Below, piece by piece: positions 11,098 to 18,347 of a DNA stretch of 20,022 nt (position 1 is its first letter; each line of letters begins with the position of its first letter). The DNA lies in NCBI GenBank assembly GCA_001579985.1, contig LRSR01009847.1:1-20022 (forward strand), written 5' to 3'. The notes under the pieces were generated by a model that was not told the origin of the DNA, did no database searches, and saw only the letters and a list, made by a program, of their open reading frames with translations. The position numbers were made by a program, and so were the translations under genes. The stretch is from Hypsibius dujardini. Taxonomy: Eukaryota > Tardigrada > Eutardigrada > Parachela > Hypsibiidae.

Positions 11098-13526
11098 TTA
11101 TTCCTTTGTCCATTGAGTATGTGTCTCTAGAACCGCATTGTAGAATCGTTTTCCATTGCACCCATCGGCGTTAACTTCATGTTCGCAACGGACAGGTTGG
11201 AGCATCCGAGTGTCCACCGAAATGCTGTTCGAAGTGTTCTGTTGCACCAGCCATACCAAATCTGAAACAGATTTTCTGAAATATTTCACTGAGCGTTTTC
11301 CGAGCCGCAGAGCAAACTTCAGTTTTAGCTGTCTGCAAACTGCGTGCATGCTTCATAATAAGAACATAAATTTTCTGACAGATTCTGAAAGTCTTCGGGA
11401 TCGCAAAACAATTCGATCAGGAAAAAATTAGCAATTTGAGAATTCACATTTAAACAAAATCATTTGGATTGCTTAGTGAGAACTTACTTACTGGATAAAG
11501 AATCGTCCCAATGGGTTTCAAGACAGTCATCCACAGCTGGACCATATCACTCGGCGAGTCGTGGTACCTCTGCGCTCGCCAACAAAGCAAGGTCGGCGGA
11601 TAAGTCACCAACACCCAAGTCACCGCGCAGGCAAACATCGAGCGTGAGTTCTTGACATGACGTTTCTTGAGAGCGCTCTCATTTTCGCATTGCAACCGCC
11701 TCGGAAAAGACCTCTGCAAATGGGGGTAGACTTTCGGGGTGACTAGGTAGAGCTTCACGCCGATATTGAAGAAGCAGAGAGTTATGATGACGGTCGGGGC
11801 CATCATAAAAATGGTGTCCAGGAAGGTGGACACCGCTTTCACTGGCACAGGGCGATGCCGACAAGGGTTGAGGGGTAGAGTAAAGGACATTGGGACGTCC
11901 ATTTGAGCGAAACCGGCTGCGAGACTGCCCAGCATGGCGCACGTCCAGATGGGTGCAATGACCTTTAAGGAAGAAATCATTTAATATTCAATAAAATAGA
12001 TAAATATTTAAATATCTGTCGTAAACGGGTATCAAAAATGGTATCAGCGAGTAACCAAAATGTGCGCGTCAAAACCAAGGCCTGTGATTGGTTTATTTGT
12101 ATTTTTCATTTGTTGACAGTTCGGCTGCCGTACCGCTCTGTTAAATGCGATTAGCAAGTTTTCGAAATTGACTGATCGGTTTTACTTGATAGTTACGGCT
12201 GATCACGAATTCAAACTCGTTCATCAGATATGTTTTTAGTACATGTTAATTGATGGCAAACGTTCACGACCGCACTCTCGCTGTTACTCCCATTTAACGA
12301 ATCCAGCATTCAGATCAATTGTAGCGGCCCGGCTTGTGCCGTAGCTTATTTAATGATCACTTTAATACATGATTATAATATTAAATGTATTTGAAAAATA
12401 GGTAAAAATAATTTTAAAAAAATCGAAAACATTAGAAAACTGCGTCAAAATAGTTTTGATGAACGATTTTGAACGAGTGATTAGCCGGAGCTGTCGAGGA
12501 AAATCGGTCATTGAATTTCGGAAATTTGTTGATTGCATTTATGACTGAGGGGTAGGTGGCCGGGTTGTCAGCGATTGAGAAAAGGCAACAGGCCAATGAG
12601 AACACTCCTTTCGACCCACGCGGCCCATGCTCACTCACCCATTAATACCTTTTTTATACCTTTTTTCACAGATCTTTTTTATCCATTTTATTGACAACTG
12701 CACTGTCTCGATTATAGCATATGCATTGTGATATGATGTTTCTTCGTGGACATCTCAAATTGCTCATGAAAGTCGAGCACTTCATAATTCGGATTTTTTT
12801 ATACGGTGTTGGACGTATAAGCACTGATTATCGTAAATTTTTTTGCCGGAAATTTCGTACTGCAAAATTTTTTCACGTTTTTGCTTGCTTTCTCCGGCTG
12901 CCTATCCACAACAATATGACCCGGCGTTTGAAAGAAATGGCATTGACATGATCTTACACTGTACTTTTTGAAACTCAATTTTAAAAAATTGGCTTTGTTT
13001 CAAAGGGAGAATAGGTCGTCTTACTTTGTCATCCAAAACATTGAAGTGCATAGCATTGGAAAATTACCTTGAATAACGATATCCTGGACCTTGTCGCAGC
13101 AGAATAATATTCCGGGTAGAGGACTGCCACGAGACGATTAACGCACAACGAGCAGACGGACACGTTGATAGTCAAGTGGAAAAATGTGTTGATGTGCATG
13201 TAAAACTGGTACCACGATTTAATTTCCGCAAGGATGTAAAAATCCAGCAGGGTCGCTATCACGTGAACTAGCGTGACAAAGAGGTTAGAGCCAAGGCAGG
13301 CCAACGCCAAATTTGCCAAGAGAATGTTAAAAAAACTGCGAATCTCCGAATCGGAGATGGTCACTACCAGTACAAGGCCGTTGAGAAAGATTCCAGCGGA
13401 TGCGAGAAGAAATTGAAAGATGGCCCATAGCCAAATGTAGGGTACCCATGTGTTGTCCCAGGGATTGTGAATGGGCACAGTTGTGACATTGTCATCTAAA
13501 GAGTTAATACTCGAGCTACGCTCCAT
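11098..13526 (-). CDS. Divergent rhodopsin-like G protein-coupled receptor, three exons, complete
   Basis: Seven-transmembrane receptor expected at the plasma membrane; the ligand is unknown. Coding exons are 13526-13068, 11962-11488 and 11339-11098, joined in phases 0 and 1, giving 391 residues. The start at 13526 has G at -3 and +4; an in-frame ATG at 13595, two codons after a stop, would add 23 residues. Seen: extracellular sequon NVT at residue 13; TM1 about 32-57 with N49 (N1.50); TM2 66-92; TM3 105-135 ending NRL at 130-132; TM4 with W159 (W4.50); TM5 about 204-227; a basic third loop; TM6 about 259-282 ending in Pro-Pro; TM7 ending ILYPVICRQLK, which runs into a basic helix-8-like segment and a tail of about 75 residues. 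Odd: D2.50 is C77, DRY is NRL, NPxxY is GTILY, and the usual TM3 cysteine is Tyr106. Family membership rests on topology and the N1.50, W4.50 and TM7/helix-8 signatures. The subfamily is not assignable; an orphan or chemosensory-type receptor is likely. Confidence 0.88.
11340..11487 (-). other. Intron 2 of the receptor gene, with tandem donor
   Basis: This phase-1 intron of 148 bases runs from the second of two overlapping donors (GTAAGTAAGT, 11491-11482) to the acceptor GCACGCAG. With these sites the reading frame passes from LYPV through a split Ile codon into ICRQLKLKFALRLGK, the expected TM7 to helix-8 transition. The first donor would leave phase 0. Paired with the acceptor CTTTCAG at about 11382 it would read a short alternative tail of about 20 residues before a stop. 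The chosen model is preferred because it gives a normal helix 8. Confidence 0.7.
11963..13067 (-). other. Intron 1 of the receptor gene
   Basis: This 1105-base phase-0 intron begins GTAATT after a Phe-Lys codon pair and ends CCTTAAAG directly before the TM4 exon. The acceptor's pyrimidine tract is modest. The interior is AT-rich and holds no recognisable exon, RNA gene or transposon. Open frames at 12432-12638 (minus) and 12721-12951 (plus) have no coding character. The intron separates TM1-3 from TM4-7. Confidence 0.8.
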
Positions 13527-14080
13527 CGCGATAGACGATGAAACAAATAAGAACAATTTCGAGAGTGATGATGATTGCTTTAAATCTAAACGCATCAATT
13601 AGACTTTTTCACTCACGACCGGCAGACACGCCCTCTTGAACGGAAAAGGTGTTCGAAAATGGGAAAATTCATCGTGCACGACAGCTGTCAGGGTTAAAGG
13701 TCGTCACCTCTTTGCGGAAATGCACAACATGTCACGGCAAGGTACTGTGGAAAATGGCCCTTTGTCTGGAAGCCTATTAATTAGTCATTCAAAGTGTGAA
13801 CCTCTCTTTAAACTCTCTGTCAGTGAGGAAAATGAATCAGATTGATGTTCCGTTTCATTCTGACTGACACGCAATGGCTGCAAAAGGTTTGACTGGAATA
13901 CTCTGTGCATGAGAAAAGAGGTGTGCCGGATTTGTATGAACCGATGACTATGAGGAAGAAGGATCCGTGTATGAGCAAGAGACATTTCGCATCGGTTGTT
14001 CAGTCTGTGCACCAGCAGGTACCAATGATTCGTATGCCGTGTCCGCCTGTGAAATGGTAGTCCCTTTCTGGGACATTGTG

Positions 14081-14170
14081 CTACTTGCAGCACTCCCGGC
14101 AGCTGTTCCGGGAGCGGCGACAAGTGTCACAGTATTTGCCGACATCGTCGCATAAGTTGTGATGCGCCAT
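14081..14170 (-). CDS. Candidate cysteine-rich terminal exon, family unknown
   Basis: A strong minus-strand acceptor (TTTTCTCTTCCCCACAG) is followed directly by a frame reading 29 residues to a TAG. The peptide has six cysteines spaced C-x6-C-x2-C-x6-C-x2-C-C, within motifs such as KYCDTCRRSR and SCRECCK. Third codon positions are mostly C or G, as in the confident exons of this window. The spacing could belong to a secreted disulphide-bonded peptide or the end of a larger cysteine-rich protein. An ATG lies exactly at the splice junction, so the exon could also start a tiny protein. A competing frame from the same acceptor runs to 13948 and encodes an Ala/Ser/Thr-rich tail. No upstream partner exon was found. 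Confidence 0.3.
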   Translation of the reverse strand: MAHHNLCDDVGKYCDTCRRSRNSCRECCK

Positions 14171-14426
14171 CTGTGGGGAAGAGAAAACACTGAACCGTTG
14201 GATCATTGCTGAATACACATCAAAGTTCAATGTTTTTGGAGCAGTTTTAGCTAGACTATCTTCGCATGTTATTCTTTTGCTATACATTTTTTCAGTAGTC
14301 TTGTATTTATGATGATGTTGAAGGTATACATTATCGGTGTGGTCTCTAACCTTCTTTTTAACATAATTTTAGATTTGTTCAAGCGCTGCAAGATTCCAAT
14401 TCTTTCGATTCTCACTGAAACGATGC

Positions 14427-14712
14427 GGTTTTTCAGAAACAGTTTTTTTAACCTTATTTTGACGCTATCCCAGCTAAACTTCAATTCAGAATCGTTTCGC
14501 ATCAGCTGACAGTTTTCTCGATGTTTTGGGCGGGATTATTACTCAGGAATTTAAGGCCTTTTTAAAATCGAGAAATAGCCCCGCCCTCTATCATTGAAAC
14601 TTTGAAACAGAAAATTAAAAAATTTGAAAACTTTTACTGTTGTGAATCGATTCTGAATTGTATTTCAGTTGGGATAGAGTCAAAGTTTGCTAAAACTGTT
14701 TTGAAAAAACCT
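14427..14712. repeat. Foldback element, near-palindrome of about 285 bp
   Basis: The outer arms are imperfect inverted repeats: the reverse complement of 14427-14494 contains CGATTCTGAATTG and GGGATAGCGTC, matched at 14646-14680 by CGATTCTGAATTG and GGGATAGAGTC. Further out, ACTGTTTCTGAAAAACC pairs with ACTGTTTTGAAAAAACC. An inner stem pairs GGGCGGG (14528-14534) with CCCGCCC (14580-14586) around the palindrome TTAAGGCCTT. The arm axes differ by about 13 bases because of indels. No open frame of interest is present. Confidence 0.6.
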
Positions 14713-15395
14713 TGGTGTGGACAAAAGCAGCGCAACAAAATTTTGAAATTCGCCCAGAAAAATCAGTTTAGTTCATCAGTGTATGGAAGAAACTATGGAC
14801 AAAAAAACCCCTTTTTTTGACTACCTAAATTGTTTCCGATCTGGTGTTCTCCGTGAACGGAATAAACATCCTACGTTAGGTGTCTGCTCAACTTGGACAG
14901 CACCACCGAATAGTTGGATATCGTAACACAATTTATACGAGGTACTCAGTAAATATATTTATTGCTTATTTTGTAAAAACCACAAGATTTGACTCAAATT
15001 CCGTTTTGTGTGAATCGAGTGTAAAAGAGTGTAAAAGAGGATTACATGGAAACTACGCGACAAATAAACGAAAAGCGGAACTGGGAAAACTAAGAAAAAA
15101 CTAGATACAGAAAACGCGGACAAAATATAATTTCAGAAAATAATAGGAAAGTGTGTGTTGGCACGTCTACGTATTTGTATGTTAACATCCTGGTTGCTAT
15201 TGTGGGAAGGTCTTGTCACAGCTCATTGAATTTTTTTAAGCTGCTAAATTAAGCGAGTGAACTTAAGAATAACCAAACAATGGGTGCCAACGTAATGTAA
15301 CATACAGAGCGGAGTCCTTCCATGACTTGATCCATACGATTCAGAGTGCAAACTCATGCAAATGCCTTTGGACTTTGTAAATAAATCTTTACATT
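14713..15395. other. AT-rich sequence without a supported gene
   Basis: No splice-bounded coding segment, RNA gene or clear repeat beyond a doubled GAGTGTAAAA near 15018-15038. Confidence 0.5.
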
Positions 15396-15560
15396 TTAAT
15401 CTTTTTCTTTTTTTCGGTGTTTCTGTACTGGGTAGTTTTCATAAGCCTTAAAAAGGTGTCCACAAACGTATCCCGCCACGTAATACTGCAGCATCCCTAT
15501 ACACATACTAACTGATACTCGAGTGCCAGGGATTGCGGACGTGCAGAAAAATGGACTACC
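15396..15560 (-). CDS. Candidate terminal exon of an unidentified small membrane protein
   Basis: On the minus strand a good acceptor (TTTCTTCACACAG) opens a phase-0 reading frame of 54 codons ending in TAA. The peptide begins GSPFFCTSAIPGTR, then has one hydrophobic segment (VSVSMCIGMLQYYVAGYVCG, residues 15-34) and a very basic C-terminus rich in Lys, Arg and Glu. An ATTAAA hexamer overlaps the stop codon and could be the polyadenylation signal. A single helix with a short charged tail is common in small inner-mitochondrial-membrane or endoplasmic-reticulum proteins, but no family is recognised. Upstream exons should lie above 15560 on the minus strand and were not found. It could still be a chance open frame behind a chance acceptor. 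Confidence 0.4.
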   Translation of the reverse strand, partial: GSPFFCTSAIPGTRVSVSMCIGMLQYYVAGYVCGHLFKAYENYPVQKHRKKEKD

Positions 15561-15634
15561 CTGTGTGAAGAAATTATATTTTCCCACCTTTATCTAATGT
15601 AATTGCTATGATTTACACAGAGAGGTTCACGTCT

Positions 15635-15735
15635 TCGGAAACGGCCGCCCCTAATGGGCCCCTCACTCCTGGGGGTTATATTGAGAATGAAGAGCTCCTT
15701 CGGGGATTGTGACGGTCTCCCCCAGCTGTTTCCGA
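15635..15735. other. GC-rich segment able to fold into a closed multi-branch structure
   Basis: TCGGAAACGGC (15635-15645) pairs with GCTGTTTCCGA (15725-15735), ten Watson-Crick pairs plus one wobble. Enclosed are short hairpins GCCC/GGGC (15647-15659), CCC/GGG (15660-15673), GAAG/CTTC (15689-15701) and GGGGA/TCCCC (15702-15722). This resembles a structured RNA or cruciform, but no known RNA family was recognised and strand cannot be decided. Flanks are TAAT-rich; a TATAAATA motif lies about 150 bases to the right. Confidence 0.3.
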
Positions 15736-16176
15736 CCCGGTGCATCCGTATTCAAGATTTTTAATTAACCCAAAAAGGCGCGCATTAAAGGGCCAAGAGT
15801 CCTTCCGGTAAATGTCGTGCACAAAGAGTTAGCGTGAGCGGGGATCTTTATTGATTTGATCTCCTGGAGCGCCGGTAGATTATAAATAACTATATATATA
15901 CACAGACATGGGGGAGAACGGATTTGTAGGGGCCTTTCCCGGTGATAACTCGCGAATTAAAAGCAGTTTCAAGCAAATAGTCTTCTGGCAGATTTTCATC
16001 ACAAAGACCCAGCAATATATTTTGCCATCACTATCGTTTCTTTCCCGGCATGCTCAACGTTTTTCCTTTGCATACATTTACATGTTTTTGGACAACTCAA
16101 ACGATAAAGATTTTGCTGGATTTGGGAGGATTTTCACTCGTTGAAAGGAGAGGAAAGATTTGCTTCGTCTTTTAGA

Positions 16177-16255
16177 ATGGCACGTTCAAGTATTGCGGAG
16201 TTGTTCTCTACCATGTATCGAGTGTCGCGGGGTCAGACCGCGCAAGGAAAAAAAG
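16177..16255 (+). CDS. Candidate first coding exon, no partner found
   Basis: An ATG with A at -3 and G at +4 opens 26 codons (begins MARSSIAELFSTMYRVSRG, ends with a basic Gly-Lys-Lys) and leaves in phase 1 at a donor GTTAGT. Read on without splicing, the frame stops at once. Codon choice is reasonable and the peptide is basic and amphipathic, as some organelle-targeting leaders are. A matching downstream exon before 18348 was not identified, so this is a weak proposal. Confidence 0.18.
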
Positions 16256-16707
16256 GTTAGTGTGTTTATCACCGTAAGACAACGAACAACAAACTCTTTA
16301 CGCTCCTTTGCTGGAGGGGAGGGTAATCGCCCATTTACTTTTCCTATAAAAAATAATAAATGCAGAATGAGAGGAGAAAATATTTTTCTAACGACAACCA
16401 CTTTTTGTTCTACACAACAGCAATGGCACTGAACATAACTGAACACATTAATACGGCTCAAATAGCCATAAGGGGAGTTTTTATAAGTTACCACAGCAGA
16501 TTAGCGATTTGGTTTTGACCTTGAGCTTTTGCAACTGCTCCACCAAAATGCGACCAACTATTCTTAGACAGAAAGTGCGTTATATTGAATCAAAATTTTT
16601 CTAGGCATTCGAAAAAGAAAGGTGGAGGAATAGTCCGAATATAATCAGTTGAAACAGTACAGAACGGAAACTTTAAATTGTGCATAGTTTGACGGTTTAT
16701 TCAGCCG

Positions 16708-16726
16708 ACACACACACACACACACA
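16708..16726. repeat. (AC)n microsatellite
   Basis: An uninterrupted AC repeat of 19 bases. Confidence 0.95.
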
Positions 16727-17015
16727 TGTTACGATGATCCAGGCACAGGGCTGGCGTTCCGTCGCGCCTGGCCTCATTAAATACCCATGAAAAGATTGCT
16801 TACATCCGCCCACAGACACAAATACACACACACAGGACAGCGAAGTTTACGATGACCTAACACCGCCTCCGCATAGACACGCTGCCTATGCTGGCTTCCG
16901 AAGTTGCCCATCATCATTATATGTGTAAAACCCTCCACACAACCCAATTGCACGCACAAAATAGCTCCCCGCTGCTCTTGTACGACAGCAATATTACGTC
17001 GTCGTCCCTTTCCAC

Positions 17016-17052
17016 GAGAGAGAGACAGGGAGAGAGAAAGAGAAAGAGAGAG
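17016..17052. repeat. (AG)n-rich purine simple repeat
   Basis: An imperfect GA/GAAA purine tract, interrupted by CAGG and AAAG, lying some 150 bases before the hAT-like element. Confidence 0.85.
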
Positions 17053-17204
17053 CTGAAATATCAACAGTTTAAGATTTCGCCACGGAAGCCAGCATCCATA
17101 CACACACAGACTCCTGACAGGAGTAGTTACACAGCCGTGCAGCAGCGGCCTCTAAACTCCGCGCCACACTCATCAACCACCAATAACTTATACTTACTGT
17201 AGCC

Positions 17205-17910
17205 CAGGGGCGTCCCGAGGTTTGGATTTAGGGGCGGTGGCCAGACTCGCTCTCATTACAAACAAATAAACTAAAAGAATATACTTTGCTTAATGAATTT
17301 AATTAATTTGGCTAAATATAGTGTAAAACTGGGATTTTTAGTTCAGTTTTTGTGTGACTATATTTGTTAATTCAGTTTCGATCCAAATTAGTTAGCAAAT
17401 GTCCGTTATCCCGTTAAATCTTTAGTGAGTAAAACTTTTAGTTTAGTTTGTTAAAAAAATTTTGTTTTGTTTTTCAGAAACTAAAAGCAAATTAACACCA
17501 ACACAGACGACAGCATTTAACTTAGATTAAGTCTAACCCTTACCGAAAGCAACAAAAACAATATAAACAAAATAATAAACCAAATACAGTTTGCTTAGTG
17601 AATTAAAATTAAATTTACTAAACAAAATTAAGTTTTTTAGTTTAGTTGTGTGGTGATTAAAACATTAGATTTAGTTTCAGTCCAAACTAATAAACGACTG
17701 CATGTTTTCTCGTTAAATGTTGAGTGATTAACGGTTTCAGTTTAGCTTTTAAGTTTGTGTTTTAGTAAATACAAAACAAAACGATAACACCAAAAAAGTT
17801 GACAATGTTTAGCTAAGTTTGGCTTAGATCTTGTCGAAATCATTTTCGTTTAGGAGGAGGGGAACTCCCCCTCCCCCAACGCCCTCCCCCCCCCGTGAGA
17901 GACGCCACTG
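17205..17910. mobile_element. hAT-like non-autonomous DNA transposon (MITE), 706 bp
   Basis: The ends form short terminal inverted repeats: CAGGGGCGTCCCGAGG on the left and, read inward from the right, CAGTGGCGTCTCTCACGG, matching at 9 of the first 10 positions and fitting the CAGnG tip of hAT elements. The flanking octamers, CTGTAGCC and CAGTCGCC, match at 6 of 8, as expected for an old 8-bp target-site duplication. Each end has a GC-rich subterminal block; the interior is AT-rich with no transposase frame, so mobilisation would need an enzyme supplied elsewhere. Inside lies a diverged tandem duplication of about 300 bases. Superfamily assignment comes from tip sequence and duplication length only. 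Confidence 0.6.
17262..17846. repeat. Diverged direct tandem duplication, period about 300 bp, inside the hAT-like element
   Basis: Two copies lie head to tail. Matching landmarks include TTTGCTTAATGAATTT against TTTGCTTAGTGAATTA (offset 305), CGTTAAAT with a following AGTGA (offset 299) and AACACCA (offset about 293). The falling offset reflects small deletions in the second copy. By eye roughly two thirds to three quarters of positions agree. Copies also contain short inverted CTTTTAGTTTAG / CTAAAAG motifs. Confidence 0.65.
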
Positions 17911-18347
17911 CAGTCGCCCATCAAGCAGTCTTAGCAGGACTCACACAGCACCCGCTTCCGCATATCAACATCGTAATATTACAAGCGTCTGAAGCTAAAA
18001 TTAACCTTCAAAGAGACAGTTTTTTATACAGTCAGTCTGCCAAATATACTGTACGAGCAAAGAATTGAGCCAGTTCTTCGCACAAGCCACAATTCGTCCC
18101 GTGTTCCGACCTCATAAATTGCGATACAATCTCTTCTTCTTCTTCGAAGTTCTTTTTTAAGCGAGCTCTCATTTTTCTCCGACATAGCTGTCATTAAGAC
18201 TATTCTAAATTCAGCATCCGTTTCACCCCGCGAGAAGAGATTTAAATAGTGCGATAGTTGGTGCTTGTGTGTGTGTCCCTTTTATATTTTATTGACGGGT
18301 CTGCAGTGCTAGCTGTGCGCGCAGTCGCAGTTTCTTCTTTCGCGAGA

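Noticed and set aside
13785-14123. Minus-strand open frame of 112 codons overlapping the cysteine-rich exon candidate
   Set aside because: The splice acceptor at 14170 enters this frame but meets a TGA within 15 codons, so it cannot be reached by that splice.
15881-16144. TATAAATA motif followed by an ATG at 15908 and a 78-codon frame
   Set aside because: The ATG is only about 25 bases from the TATA-like motif, so it would lie at or before the expected start of transcription; the peptide has no coding character.
16888-17202. Plus-strand open frame of 104 codons
   Set aside because: The frame is held open by AC and AG simple repeats, and the peptide is low complexity.
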